A stretch of 64,000 nucleotides of DNA from Yeosuana aromativorans (GCF_014646655.1 NZ_BMNR01000008.1:4719-68718), one strand, 5' to 3'. Positions 25,242 to 34,243 are shown, numbered from the stretch's first letter. Made by a program: numbers and translations. The notes: generated by a model not told the origin, from the sequence alone.

Positions 25242-25862
25242 ATGAACATTATATTGCATCCTACATACTTTCCTAACATTGCGCATTTTGTAGCTTTGGT
25301 AAATGCTGAGGAAGTAACGTTTGAGATGGATGATAATTTTTTAAAGCAAACGTACAGAAGCCGAGCTTATATCTATGCTGCCAACGGAAAATTGCTTTTA
25401 AATATTCCTGTGATTCATTCGCAAAAAAACCGTCAGAAATATCGTGATGTAAAAATATCACATGATACGAATTGGCAAAGTTTGCATTGGAAATCCTTGC
25501 TTTCAGCTTACAGTACCTCGCCTTTTTTTGAATTTTACAAAGACGAACTAGAACCCTTGTTTAAATTGCAAGCCAACTTTATTTTAGACTATAATTTAAA
25601 ATGTTTTGAAGTGGTTTGTGATTGCCTTCAGTTAGATCTCAATACAACAAAAACAAAGACCTATCAACAACAAATTGAAGACAAAACGGATTTCAGATAT
25701 CTGGTAAACGCCAAAATGGAAGAACCCCAATTTGAACCCTATACCCAAGTGTTTTCAAACAAATACGGTTTTATAAATAACCTGAGTATTTTAGACCTGT
25801 TGTTTAATGAAGGCCCAAATACGCTCAATTATTTAAAATCTCAAACCTTAAAAACACCGTGA
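25242..25862 (+). CDS. WbqC-like family protein
   Basis: 206 aa. It begins 'MNIILHPTYFPNIAHFVALV' and contains 'QTYRSRAYIYAANGKLLLNI' and 'KISHDTNWQSLHWKSLLSAY', the Tyr/Trp-rich signature of the WbqC family. In some surface-polysaccharide clusters WbqC-like proteins take part in sugar-nucleotide or amino-sugar modification, but no such genes surround this one. In flavobacteria it accompanies lepB. It overlaps the next gene by one base (ATGA). Confidence 0.88.
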   Translation: MNIILHPTYFPNIAHFVALVNAEEVTFEMDDNFLKQTYRSRAYIYAANGKLLLNIPVIHSQKNRQKYRDVKISHDTNWQSLHWKSLLSAYSTSPFFEFYKDELEPLFKLQANFILDYNLKCFEVVCDCLQLDLNTTKTKTYQQQIEDKTDFRYLVNAKMEEPQFEPYTQVFSNKYGFINNLSILDLLFNEGPNTLNYLKSQTLKTP

Positions 25863-26170
25863 TGCTTCAACCCATTGCTCATTATGGTTGCCACTTGTTA
25901 CTTCCGCTTTTGGTTGCCCTATTGGCATATAGAAAAATTTGGGTTAAAGCCTTTTTAATTATGCTTGCAGGTATTTTAATAGATATTGATCATCTGCTAG
26001 CTAACCCCATGTTTGACCCTAACAGATGCAGCATTAATTTTCATCCGCTTCACTCCTATTGGGCCATTGGTGTTTATGTTTTATTATTGTTCCCAAAGAA
26101 AACCCGCTTGATAGCTTTGGGCCTCGTTATCCACATTATTTCAGATATTGTGGATTGTTCCTTTATGTAA
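25862..26170 (+). CDS. DUF6122 family membrane protein
   Basis: 102 aa, started at the ATG at 25862 that shares one base with the WbqC stop codon. Three to four hydrophobic helices carry the conserved polar set 'AHYGCHLLLP', 'IDIDHLLANPMFD', 'FHPLHSYWAIG' and 'HIISDIVDCSFM'. The His/Asp pattern resembles YdjM-type membrane metal-dependent hydrolases, so a metal site is possible. Activity unknown. Confidence 0.85.
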   Translation: MLQPIAHYGCHLLLPLLVALLAYRKIWVKAFLIMLAGILIDIDHLLANPMFDPNRCSINFHPLHSYWAIGVYVLLLFPKKTRLIALGLVIHIISDIVDCSFM

Positions 26171-26178
26171 ACCGCTAT

Positions 26179-27210
26179 CTATTGCTTTAAGCTTAACGTG
26201 GTCATGATAGGATAATGGTCGGAGAAATGGTCATCAAAGGTTTTAAATTTGTTTACCGCAAAAGCCTCATCAGCAAAAATAAAATCAATTCTAACTGGGA
26301 AAAACCTGAAATCATAGGTTCTGCCAAATCCGTTACCGGCCTCTTTAAACGTATCATTTAAGTCTCCTTTAATTTTTCTGTACACATACGAGAATGCTGT
26401 GTTGTTAAAATCACCACAGATAATCATTTTATAATGGCATTGCCTTTTGTGAAGTAAGAACAATTCTGTTTGAAATTGTTGCATTTTAAAAGTAGACCCT
26501 GCTACTTTAAACAAGCGTTCTGAACCTTCTTCCTTAAGTTTGTCCACATCTGTATCAATCCTTAAAGATTCCAAATGAATGTTGTAAACCCGAATAGTAT
26601 CGTTACCCTTAACCACATCGGCATAAATGGCATTATTAGCTGTATTAGGAAATTCAACAGAACCAGAATTTACAATGGGAAATTGAGATAGAATGACTTG
26701 TCCGTGCTTGGTGTGCTTACCGGAAAGTTTGTCATATCGATATTTAAAAAATGATAAATCGATTCGGGAGTCTGGATGATATTCTTGAATACTTAAAATA
26801 TCGGGCGCTTGTTCTTTTATAAAATCAACAATTTTGACATCAACATCCTGTTGTGGAATCCATTTGTACAAGTTAAATAATCGCACATTATAATTCATCA
26901 CTTTAAACGCATCATCTGTATTGATATCACTGTCTTCTGAAGACGAAAACTTGTATAGCGACCCATAAAAAACATAACCAATAATCAATATAAGAAGCGA
27001 AAGAACCAACTGCCTTTTTACTTTAAGTAACCAATATAAAAAGAACAGCACGTTTACAACGATGAGAAATGGCACGCTTAAACTGAGAACGGAAAGCTGT
27101 GAGAAGGTTTTGGGTGGCAAATAAGGCAATACAAAGGACACTAATAAAACCGCAGCAAGAATTGTATTAAACACAAATACAATTTTATCAATAAGATGCA
27201 ATTTTTTCAT
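26179..27210 (-). CDS. endonuclease/exonuclease/phosphatase family membrane protein
   Basis: 343 aa. Three N-terminal membrane helices (about 10-95) precede an EEP domain: 'FKVMNYNVRLFNLYKW', metal-binding Glu in 'ILSIQEYHPDS', 'YNIHLESLRIDTDVDKLKEE', 'MIICGDFNNTAFSYVYRKI' and the terminal 'FDDHFSDHYPIMTTLSL' His. The fold cleaves phosphodiesters or phosphate esters; a membrane-bound form may act on lipids or on extracytoplasmic nucleic acid. It is the last gene of the mutL-rhomboid operon (5-base gap). Confidence 0.9.
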   Translation of the reverse strand: MKKLHLIDKIVFVFNTILAAVLLVSFVLPYLPPKTFSQLSVLSLSVPFLIVVNVLFFLYWLLKVKRQLVLSLLILIIGYVFYGSLYKFSSSEDSDINTDDAFKVMNYNVRLFNLYKWIPQQDVDVKIVDFIKEQAPDILSIQEYHPDSRIDLSFFKYRYDKLSGKHTKHGQVILSQFPIVNSGSVEFPNTANNAIYADVVKGNDTIRVYNIHLESLRIDTDVDKLKEEGSERLFKVAGSTFKMQQFQTELFLLHKRQCHYKMIICGDFNNTAFSYVYRKIKGDLNDTFKEAGNGFGRTYDFRFFPVRIDFIFADEAFAVNKFKTFDDHFSDHYPIMTTLSLKQ

Positions 27211-27215
27211 ACACG

Positions 27216-28088
27216 TTACTTGCCAGATCTAAATAAATATTCCTTTTCTTCTGCCGTTAAACTATCATAGCCACTTTTACTGATTTTATCTAAAATAACA
27301 TCAATTTTCTTTTGGTCATTAAACTCACTAAAATCACTTTTAGTATAACCTCCTACTTTTGATTTATTTTTATGAACGGTTTTTAAAGGTGTTTTTTTAG
27401 AAAACTTGAAAAGGCTCACCACCCAATCCATAAAACGCTCAAAACTTTTACCAATATCGTTCCCTTTTTTTAATTGAATGGCATAAACATAACCCAATGC
27501 GGCTCCTCCAATATGAGCCAGATTACCACCAGCATTATTCCCAAAAAGACCAAACATATCCAGAACGACAATTGCAACTCCAAGATACCAAAGCTTTAAG
27601 TTAAAGGTGAAAAACCGAATCTCTTGAGATGGCAAATAAGCACATAAAAAAATCAATAAAGCCCTTACGGCTGCTGAAGCGCCTACCAATCGGTTACCAT
27701 ATATAAATACTTGCGGAAACAAACTATAGCACGCCATAAATAAAAATCCACCGCAAATAGCTCCTAAAAAATAGACGTTTAGTGCCAATTTTGGATTGAA
27801 TAAATTCAAAAACATCTGACCAATAACATACAACCATAGCATATTAAACAGAATATGCAAAAAAGCATAATGCACAAAGGCATAAGTTATAATGGTCCAT
27901 GGCTTTACTATAAAATCAGAAAAATCGCTTGGCAATTCCAACCAACTTAAACTGGATTGGTGAAATGCGCCTTGTAGCATTTGAAGTAGTAGTCCAATTA
28001 AAAAAATAACAACATTTACTACAATAATTTTTTCAAGTACATTCAGTCTTGCTAACTTATATTTTATATCTTGATTGAGAGAGGACAT
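27216..28088 (-). CDS. rhomboid family intramembrane serine protease (second of pair)
   Basis: 290 aa from the ATG at 28088, which overlaps the previous stop by one base; a TTG 9 bases upstream is less likely. Six-helix core: 'PWTIITYAFVHYAFLHILFN' (His/Asn), nucleophile Ser in 'NRLVGASAAVRALLIFLCAY' (GASA rather than GxSG), and His in 'NLAHIGGAALGYVYAIQL'. A basic cytoplasmic tail of about 80 residues follows ('KKTPLKTVHKNKSKVGGYTK', 'KIDVILDKISKSGYDSLTAE'). It cleaves membrane proteins within the bilayer; substrate unknown. Confidence 0.92.
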   Translation of the reverse strand: MSSLNQDIKYKLARLNVLEKIIVVNVVIFLIGLLLQMLQGAFHQSSLSWLELPSDFSDFIVKPWTIITYAFVHYAFLHILFNMLWLYVIGQMFLNLFNPKLALNVYFLGAICGGFLFMACYSLFPQVFIYGNRLVGASAAVRALLIFLCAYLPSQEIRFFTFNLKLWYLGVAIVVLDMFGLFGNNAGGNLAHIGGAALGYVYAIQLKKGNDIGKSFERFMDWVVSLFKFSKKTPLKTVHKNKSKVGGYTKSDFSEFNDQKKIDVILDKISKSGYDSLTAEEKEYLFRSGK

Positions 28089-28837
28089 TAATACCAACGG
28101 TTTTTATTAAACTGTGTTTTTTTCCAATACCACATAATGATAAATCCTGTTAAGGCACCACCAACATGCGCCATGTACGCTGTGTTGCTAGGACTGAAAA
28201 ATGATTGTCCGGTAATTCCAGAGATTAAATCCAAAAGAATAATTCCGGGAATAAAATATTTTGCCTTTATGGGAATGGGTAAAAATATCATTAATAATCT
28301 GGCCTCAGGATTTACCATGCCAAAGGCTACCAAAATTCCCATGATACAACCTGAAGCACCTACCATACTAGCATTAAAAACCGGAAATATGGTTTGAAGA
28401 TCAGCAAACTGGGCTTGTGAAACTCCTTTTATAACTTCATTGTTAGTCAACATCTGTGTTATTTCATTAGGTGTAATTCCAGAGCTGATTAAATTTTCAT
28501 AAGATGGTAAAAACTGAAAGTAATAATAGCCTAACTGTAAGGCTACGGCTCCTAATCCAGCAGACAGATAAATGAACAAGAATTTTTTCCAACCCAAGTA
28601 TTGTTCAACAGGCACACCAAACATCCAAAGGGCAAACATATTAAACAAAATATGCATCAACCCACCATGCATAAACATGTGAGTAATGATTTGCCAAGGC
28701 TCAAACGCTGGATTTTTAGGAAAGTGCAAAGCAAATAAATCATAAAACAAGGTGCCATTACCAATGGTCATGGTGCCTATAAACATAATCACGTTAATGA
28801 TCAATAAATGCTTTACGGTTTCTGATAGTCTCATCAT
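28088..28837 (-). CDS. rhomboid family intramembrane serine protease (first of pair)
   Basis: 249 aa from the ATG at 28837. Rhomboid core helices hold 'PWQIITHMFMHGGLMHILFN', 'GVPVEQYLGWKKFLFIYLSA', the GxSG nucleophile in 'SMVGASGCIMGILVAFGMVN', and catalytic His in 'NTAYMAHVGGALTGFIIMWY'. It is tightly packed between mutL and a second rhomboid, an arrangement that suggests duplication followed by divergence: this copy keeps the canonical GASG motif, while the other has GASA and a long tail. Confidence 0.92.
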   Translation of the reverse strand: MMRLSETVKHLLIINVIMFIGTMTIGNGTLFYDLFALHFPKNPAFEPWQIITHMFMHGGLMHILFNMFALWMFGVPVEQYLGWKKFLFIYLSAGLGAVALQLGYYYFQFLPSYENLISSGITPNEITQMLTNNEVIKGVSQAQFADLQTIFPVFNASMVGASGCIMGILVAFGMVNPEARLLMIFLPIPIKAKYFIPGIILLDLISGITGQSFFSPSNTAYMAHVGGALTGFIIMWYWKKTQFNKNRWY

Positions 28838-28839
28838 AT

Positions 28840-30684
28840 TCAAATAAATTTTTTGTCCAATTCATCAACGCTCATGGTCACAAATGTGGTTCGGTTTGTA
28901 GGCGACACATTAGGTTCCTTACAGGCAAACAGACTGTTCACTAAATGTTCTTGCTCACTACTTTTAAGGGATTGCCCCGTTTTAATGGCCAAGCTTTTTG
29001 CCAATGACTTTGCCAACAAATCCGTGATGCTAAAATTACTGTCAGGCACTTCATTCTCAACATCGCTTATTAATTGTTCCAGTATGATTGTTACCTCACT
29101 TTCTGGTATACTCACTGGTACCCCGGTAATTTCAACCGCTTCTTTAGTAACGTTTGAAAATATAAATCCTGTATGTTCCAGGTCTTCTTTTAGTTCCTTG
29201 ATAATATCAATTTCCCGTGGTGAAAAATGGAGTTGATGCGGAAACAATAACTGTTGACTTGAAGCCCCTTTTACCGTTAAGTTTTCTAAAAAATCCTCGT
29301 ACAAAATCCGTTGATGCGCCCGGTGCTGGTCTATAACCAACATACCAGACTTAATGGTACTGACAATGTATTTGTTATGAAGCTGATACGTAGTTTGAAC
29401 AGGCTCTTGCTCATCATCAAACAACGAGGTGCTTTTGTCTTCACTTTCAAAATGGACTTCGCTGAAATCCTGTTGCGTTTTGGTGCCTTTAGATTCCAAT
29501 CCCACATACAAACTGTTCCAATTATTTAAGGTTTGCTTTTTAAAAGCTGTTGTTTGCTTTCCTGAACTGTACGATTCCTTAAACGGATTAAATGACCTAT
29601 CGACCTCTATGACAGGCGTATTGGTCTCTTTTTGACTGTAATTATATGGTGTATCCAAATTTGGGTCACGTTCAAAATCTAAAACAGGCGCAATATTAAA
29701 TTGCCCTAAACTATGCTTCACAGCCGAACGCAATAAAGCGTATAACGTATGTTCATCATCAAACTTTATCTCTGTTTTGGTAGGATGGATATTAATGTCA
29801 ATGGTTTGTGGATTAACTTCTAAATTCAAAAAATAACTGGCGTGTGTACCTTGCTTAAGAAGCCCGTCAAACGCAGACGTTACCGCATGGTTTAAATAGG
29901 CACTTTTTATAAATCGATTATTCACAAAAAAGTACTGTTCGCCTCTTGTTTTTTTAGCAAATTCTGGTTTGCCCACAAACCCAGAAATAGTCAGAACCTC
30001 TGTTTCTTCAGTAACTGGAACCAATTTCTCATTGGTTTTGTTTCCAAAAATATTGACAATGCGTTGCCTGTAATTGCTAACAGGCAAATTAAATGTTTCA
30101 CTGCCATTGTTATACATCACAAACGAGATATTGGGATGCGCCAAAGCCACTCGATGAAATTCATCAATAACATGACGCAACTCAACGGCATTGGACTTTA
30201 AAAAGTTACGCCTTGCAGGGATATTGAAAAACAAGTTTTTGACTGAAATAGATGTTCCTTTGGGGGTAACTACCACGTCTTGTGATACGATATTGCTCCC
30301 TTCAATAATAATGCAAGTCCCAACGTCTTCCTGTGCTTGTTTGGTTTTGAGTTCTACATGGGCAATGGCCGCAATACTTGCCAGAGCTTCCCCACGAAAG
30401 CCTTTGGTATGTAAATCAAATAAATCCTCGGCGGTTTTGATTTTTGAAGTGGCATGGCGCTCAAAACTCAATCGTGCATCGGTAGGGCTCATGCCTTTTC
30501 CGTTATCAATTACTTGAACCAGTGTTTTACCGGCATCTTTAATGATAAGTTTAATTATGGTGGCATCGGCATCAATGGCATTTTCAAGTAGTTCTTTAAC
30601 AACCGATGCTGGCCTTTGAACAACCTCGCCAGCCGCAATTTGATTCGCTACATGATCGGGTAATAGTTGTATGATGTCGGCCAT
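28840..30684 (-). CDS. mutL: DNA mismatch repair protein MutL
   Basis: 614 aa. GHKL ATPase motifs: 'KELLENAIDADAT', 'DNGKGMSPTDARLSFERHAT', 'TKGFRGEALASIAAIAHVEL', then the transducer domain 'FFVNNRFIKSAYLNHAVTSA' and 'LNLEVNPQTIDINIHPTKTE'. The C-terminal dimerisation domain has 'VIDQHRAHQRILYEDFL' (Asp about 452) where nuclease MutLs have DQHAxxExxxxE. The ACHxAVR and CPHGRP boxes also appear lost ('SLAKSLAIKTGQSL', 'NVSPTNRTTF'). It couples MutS mismatch recognition to strand incision. It follows two small membrane-protein genes with no gap. Confidence 0.96.
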   Translation of the reverse strand: MADIIQLLPDHVANQIAAGEVVQRPASVVKELLENAIDADATIIKLIIKDAGKTLVQVIDNGKGMSPTDARLSFERHATSKIKTAEDLFDLHTKGFRGEALASIAAIAHVELKTKQAQEDVGTCIIIEGSNIVSQDVVVTPKGTSISVKNLFFNIPARRNFLKSNAVELRHVIDEFHRVALAHPNISFVMYNNGSETFNLPVSNYRQRIVNIFGNKTNEKLVPVTEETEVLTISGFVGKPEFAKKTRGEQYFFVNNRFIKSAYLNHAVTSAFDGLLKQGTHASYFLNLEVNPQTIDINIHPTKTEIKFDDEHTLYALLRSAVKHSLGQFNIAPVLDFERDPNLDTPYNYSQKETNTPVIEVDRSFNPFKESYSSGKQTTAFKKQTLNNWNSLYVGLESKGTKTQQDFSEVHFESEDKSTSLFDDEQEPVQTTYQLHNKYIVSTIKSGMLVIDQHRAHQRILYEDFLENLTVKGASSQQLLFPHQLHFSPREIDIIKELKEDLEHTGFIFSNVTKEAVEITGVPVSIPESEVTIILEQLISDVENEVPDSNFSITDLLAKSLAKSLAIKTGQSLKSSEQEHLVNSLFACKEPNVSPTNRTTFVTMSVDELDKKFI

Positions 30685-30975
30685 TTATTTTTTTGAAAAG
30701 AAAATTGACAAATCAAAATCAATGATGAAAAGAAATATCAAAATAAGAATACAAACTATAATAATGATGCGTCTATTAGCGGTTCTATCTGGGTTGTTTT
30801 TAAGATCATCTAAAGCATTGTTGATTTTAGTCTTTAATCCGGTATTTCCACCAACGGTCTTTCTATAGTCGTCAAACTTATGCTTGATCTCAAACGGATT
30901 GCCTTGTCCTTTATCATCAAAATGACGAGGCGTATAACTAAATCTTTTATTTTTTCGTGTTTTAAAAATCCCCAT
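30685..30975 (-). CDS. small membrane protein, 'FSYTPR' type (often mislabelled riboflavin synthase beta)
   Basis: 96 aa. A basic N-terminal motif 'KTRKNKRFSYTPRHFDDKGQ' is followed by a charged linker ('PFEIKHKFDDYRKTVGGNTG') and one C-terminal membrane helix ('IIIIVCILILIFLFIIDF'). No enzyme domain is present. Similar proteins are, from memory, sometimes annotated as riboflavin synthase subunit beta, probably because ribH is nearby; the sequence gives no support. Its stop abuts the mutL start. A shorter paralogue lies 8 bases upstream. Confidence 0.85.
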   Translation of the reverse strand: MGIFKTRKNKRFSYTPRHFDDKGQGNPFEIKHKFDDYRKTVGGNTGLKTKINNALDDLKNNPDRTANRRIIIIVCILILIFLFIIDFDLSIFFSKK

Positions 30976-30983
30976 AATAATCT

Positions 30984-31223
30984 CTATTTAGACTTGATAT
31001 CTAAAAGATACATACAAATCAATACAATTACTAAAACCAATAGCAACAACGATAACGGCAGTCCCCGTTTTGGTTTTTTTGCCCCTAAACCTCTACTTTC
31101 CCTCCATTTTGAACTAAAATCACCAATCTTGGACGTTTCATCTTGATTGGTATTGGCATCATTGTCTTTGGAAAATCTAGGCGTATAACTAAATGATTTA
31201 TTCTTTCGTGGCTTCAACAACAT
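30984..31223 (-). CDS. small membrane protein, 'FSYTPR' type paralogue
   Basis: 79 aa. Same plan as its neighbour: 'LKPRKNKSFSYTPRFSKDND', a polar linker, a basic 'AKKPKRGLP' and a single C-terminal membrane helix ('LSLLLLVLVIVLICMYLLDI'). The shared RKNKxFSYTPR motif and tail-anchored topology argue for tandem duplication. Function unknown. A 126-base gap separates it from ribH. Confidence 0.82.
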   Translation of the reverse strand: MLLKPRKNKSFSYTPRFSKDNDANTNQDETSKIGDFSSKWRESRGLGAKKPKRGLPLSLLLLVLVIVLICMYLLDIKSK

Positions 31224-31349
31224 GCATCAAATGTATAATTACCAAAAATACTTAAAAATAGACAGAAACAATAATAGGAATTGCCAAAAATTGTTAACAA
31301 TAGCCAACGCTGATTGACCTACGATGCACTAATTAAGCAGCTTATTTTT

Positions 31350-31835
31350 CTAGCTATTTTTCCGAAGTTCTGCCATTTTTATGGCAGCAACGGCAGCTTC
31401 TGTTCCTTTGTTGCCATGTTTTCCGCCAGAACGGTCTATGGCCTGCTGCATGGTGTTATCTGTTAACACACAAAATATTACAGGGGTTTCCTCAGCAACA
31501 TTAAGGTCCTTGATACCTTGAGCAACAGCTTCGCACACAAAATCAAAATGTTTGGTTTCACCTTGAATAACGCTTCCTATGGCTATCACTACATTGACCA
31601 GCTGTTCTTGCATTTTTTTACAACCATAAATAAGTTCAAAACTGCCCGGAACATTCCAACGAACAATGTTGTTAGGTTGCGCTCCATGTTCAATCAAGGT
31701 ATTGTAAGCGCCTTGGTATAACCCTTCGGTTATGGATGGGTTCCATTCTGAAACAACAATCCCAAACCGAAATTTATTCGCGTTTGGGATTGTTGTTTTA
31801 TCATAGACTGATAAATTATGATTTGCCGTAGCCAT
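31350..31835 (-). CDS. ribH: 6,7-dimethyl-8-ribityllumazine synthase
   Basis: 161 aa, normal length. 'FRFGIVVSEWNPSITEGLYQ', 'VPGSFELIYGCKKM', 'VVIAIGSVIQGETKHFDFVC' (catalytic His region) and 'PVIFCVLTDNTMQQAIDRSG' with 'HGNKGTEAA' are all present. It condenses 5-amino-6-ribitylamino-uracil with 3,4-dihydroxy-2-butanone 4-phosphate in riboflavin synthesis, as an icosahedral or pentameric assembly. It follows the TPR gene with one intergenic base. Confidence 0.97.
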   Translation of the reverse strand: MATANHNLSVYDKTTIPNANKFRFGIVVSEWNPSITEGLYQGAYNTLIEHGAQPNNIVRWNVPGSFELIYGCKKMQEQLVNVVIAIGSVIQGETKHFDFVCEAVAQGIKDLNVAEETPVIFCVLTDNTMQQAIDRSGGKHGNKGTEAAVAAIKMAELRKNS

Positions 31836-31836
31836 A

Positions 31837-32610
31837 TTAATATTTATTTGCCAATACCTTTGCTTTGCCTATTAATACATCAACCATTGCTGTTTCTGAA
31901 GCATCTGGATATTTTTCTTTTATGGTCTCAAAGTAAGACAAAGCTTTATCGGCTTTACCTAAATCCAATGCAATGGTTCCTGCTTTGTACAGGTACATAG
32001 GTGTTGTGTACTCATTATCACGCATGTTTGCTGCTTGGTCATAATAATCCAATGCGTCATCCAATTGGTTTAATTGCACAAAGGCATCGCCTATATTTCC
32101 TTTTGCCAAAGGCGCCAATACTTCATCATCACTTGAAAAGTTACTTAAATATTGAATGGCATTTTTATAATCTTTCAATTTTAAATATGCTGTTCCGGCA
32201 TAATAATTTGCCAGATTAGCAGCTTGTGTACCTTTGTATTCTGAAATGATATCCAACATTCCATACTTACCTTCTCCTCCATTTAACGCTAGATTATAAA
32301 GCGAGTCTTTTTTAGTAGACGTGATAGCCTCATTAAAATATTTTTGGGCTTGGAACATATCATTCATAGCAGTGGTTTGTTTGGGTTTAGCAACAAACTC
32401 TTTGTACCCCAAATATCCCAAAACAACAGCAGCAATCACCCCAATAGCCATTAAAATATACCTTTGGTTTTTTTCTACAAAGGCTTCGGTTTTTGTAGCA
32501 GTCGTGTCAAGCGTATTAAAAACTTCGGCCGTTGTTGACCCAGTTTCAATATTGTGCTCTTTTTCTTCTTTGTTTTTTGGTTTGTATCCTCTTTTATTAT
32601 AAGTGGCCAT
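31837..32610 (-). CDS. TPR membrane protein (YfgM/BamD-like layout)
   Basis: 257 aa from the ATG at 32610 ('MATYNKRGYKPKNKEEKEHN'). A longer frame from 32634 is rejected because a -7 promoter element overlaps its beginning. The charged N-terminus faces the cytosol, followed by one helix ('YILMAIGVIAAVVLGYLGY') and TPR repeats in the periplasm ('GTAYLKLKDYKNAIQYLSNF', 'LAKGNIGDAFVQLNQLDDAL', 'YLYKAGTIALDLGKADKALS'). This layout is like YfgM, which assists secretion-linked folding; the equivalence is inferred. It is co-transcribed with ribH. Confidence 0.88.
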   Translation of the reverse strand: MATYNKRGYKPKNKEEKEHNIETGSTTAEVFNTLDTTATKTEAFVEKNQRYILMAIGVIAAVVLGYLGYKEFVAKPKQTTAMNDMFQAQKYFNEAITSTKKDSLYNLALNGGEGKYGMLDIISEYKGTQAANLANYYAGTAYLKLKDYKNAIQYLSNFSSDDEVLAPLAKGNIGDAFVQLNQLDDALDYYDQAANMRDNEYTTPMYLYKAGTIALDLGKADKALSYFETIKEKYPDASETAMVDVLIGKAKVLANKY

Positions 32611-32631
32611 ATTTTTTATATTAATGCGTCG

Positions 32632-32639
32632 CAAAAATA
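32632..32639 (-). promoter_or_regulatory. candidate -7 element for the TPR-ribH transcript
   Basis: The complement reads TATTTTTG, a TAnnTTTG match, 22-29 bases upstream of the chosen ATG at 32610. It supports that start over the upstream in-frame ATG at 32634. The -33 side is poor. Confidence 0.4.
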
Positions 32640-32742
32640 TAATTTTTCTTCATAAATTAAAGGTTATTTATTTGTTATTTTTGAATAATTTGCAAGGTCT
32701 TTCAACTCAAATACAATAAAAAGACCCTAAGTTATCTTTTAT

Positions 32743-33822
32743 ATGATTTTAAAATCACTTTCATTACTCAATTATAAAAATTTTGATAGCAAATCATTCG
32801 TTTTTAATGAAAAAATCAATTGCATTGTTGGGAACAATGGCATTGGAAAAACAAACGTGTTGGATGCCATTTACCATTTGTCCTTTGGGAAAAGCTATTT
32901 TAATCCAGTTGCCACTCAAAATATCAAACACGATACTGATTTTTTTGTCATTAATGGCGACTATATCAAACATGATGCATCAGAAAAAATTATCGTCAGC
33001 TTAAAACGGGGTCAGAAGAAAATCATCAAAAGAAACGGCAAAGCCTATGAAAAATTCAGTGAACATATTGGTTTTTTACCATTGGTTATTATATCACCTG
33101 CCGATAGGGATTTAATTATTGAAGGCAGTGAAACCAGGCGCAAATTTATTGACAGCGTCATCTCCCAAAGCGATAAGGTCTATCTGTCCGATTTGATCAA
33201 CTACAACAAAATAGTATCGCAACGCAACGCCTTGTTAAAGTATTTTGCACTAAACCATACGTTTAACGCAGATACGTTGGATGTTTACAATAACCAGTTG
33301 TCTGATTACGGTTCAAAAATATTTGAAAAACGGGCAGCATTTCTAAAGGAGTTTATTCCCATTTTTAAATCACGTTACCAAGCTATTAGCAATGGTAATG
33401 AAGTTGTGGATTTAGTATACCAAAGTGATTTGTTTGAAAATAATTTAAACACCCTTTTAAAGAACTGCTTGAACAAGGATAAATCCTTACAATACACCAG
33501 TGTTGGCGTTCATAAAGATGATTTGCATTTTAATATTGAGGACTATCCCATCAAAAAATTTGGAAGCCAAGGTCAGCAAAAGTCTTTTTTAATTGCGTTA
33601 AAACTGGCTCAATTTGATTTTATAAAAAAACAAAGCGGAGACAATCCCATCTTGTTATTGGATGATATTTTTGATAAATTAGACGAGCAACGGGTTTCGC
33701 AAATTATTAAGTTGGTAGATAATGAAAATTTCGGACAACTATTTATTAGCGATACCCACGCAGACCGCACAGAAAAAGCCATTAAACACGTCCATCAATC
33801 GTATGAAATTTTTAAACTTTAA
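32743..33822 (+). CDS. recF: DNA replication and repair protein RecF
   Basis: 359 aa. Walker A 'GNNGIGKT' at residues 30-37, '[15 protein letters not shown]', '[20 protein letters not shown]', the ABC signature region '[19 protein letters not shown]', and Walker B '[14 protein letters not shown]' followed by '[15 protein letters not shown]'. This SMC-like ATPase helps load RecA at gapped DNA with RecO and RecR. It is divergent from the TPR gene, and dnaA/dnaN, its usual partners in other phyla, are not adjacent. Confidence 0.96.
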   Translation: MILKSLSLLNYKNFDSKSFVFNEKINCIVGNNGIGKTNVLDAIYHLSFGKSYFNPVATQNIKHDTDFFVINGDYIKHDASEKIIVSLKRGQKKIIKRNGKAYEKFSEHIGFLPLVIISPADRDLIIEGSETRRKFIDSVISQSDKVYLSDLINYNKIVSQRNALLKYFALNHTFNADTLDVYNNQLSDYGSKIFEKRAAFLKEFIPIFKSRYQAISNGNEVVDLVYQSDLFENNLNTLLKNCLNKDKSLQYTSVGVHKDDLHFNIEDYPIKKFGSQGQQKSFLIALKLAQFDFIKKQSGDNPILLLDDIFDKLDEQRVSQIIKLVDNENFGQLFISDTHADRTEKAIKHVHQSYEIFKL

Positions 33823-33826
33823 GACC

Positions 33827-34243
33827 ATGAAACGCTTACTTCTTTTCTTAGTTATCCTTATAACTTATAGTTGTAAAGAAAACCCGGAAAAATTTATACC
33901 CCATTTAAATGGGTACTGGGAAATTGAAAAAGTTATTTTAGCTTCAGGCGACGTACATGATTACAAATACAATCCCTTAGTAGATTACTTTAAACTTACA
34001 GATAGCCTAAAAGGTTTCAGGAAAAAACTAAAACCGTTACCAGATGGCACCTTTGAAGACTCAAAAGACACCGAAGAATTTAATATGAAAATTGAGCAAG
34101 ATAGTTTAAACATCTACTACAAAACAAAGTTTTCAAACTGGAAAGAAACCATATTGTTGGCCTCAGAAAACCAATTAAAGATAATTAACGCCAATAAAAA
34201 CATATATGTATACAAACCTTATAAACCCATAAATATAAACTAA
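33827..34243 (+). CDS. uncharacterised lipoprotein, lipocalin-like
   Basis: 138 aa from the ATG at 33827, five bases after the recF stop (TAA). Lipobox 'TYSC' (Cys about 16), then a small beta-rich domain beginning 'HLNGYWEIEKVILASGDVHD' and ending 'LKIINANKNIYVYKPYKPIN'. The 'GYWEIEKV' opening is typical of lipocalin-like DUF domains of Bacteroidota. Function unknown. Its stop overlaps the next start by one base. Confidence 0.85.
   Translation: MKRLLLFLVILITYSCKENPEKFIPHLNGYWEIEKVILASGDVHDYKYNPLVDYFKLTDSLKGFRKKLKPLPDGTFEDSKDTEEFNMKIEQDSLNIYYKTKFSNWKETILLASENQLKIINANKNIYVYKPYKPININ

Noticed and set aside
30685-30975. Annotation as riboflavin synthase subunit beta
   Set aside because: The 96-residue protein is a charged tail-anchored membrane protein with no lumazine-synthase motif; the true ribH is at 31350-31835.
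32611-32634. Upstream in-frame ATG (32634) as the start of the TPR protein
   Set aside because: A TAnnTTTG element overlaps it at 32632-32639, so transcription probably begins inside the extension.
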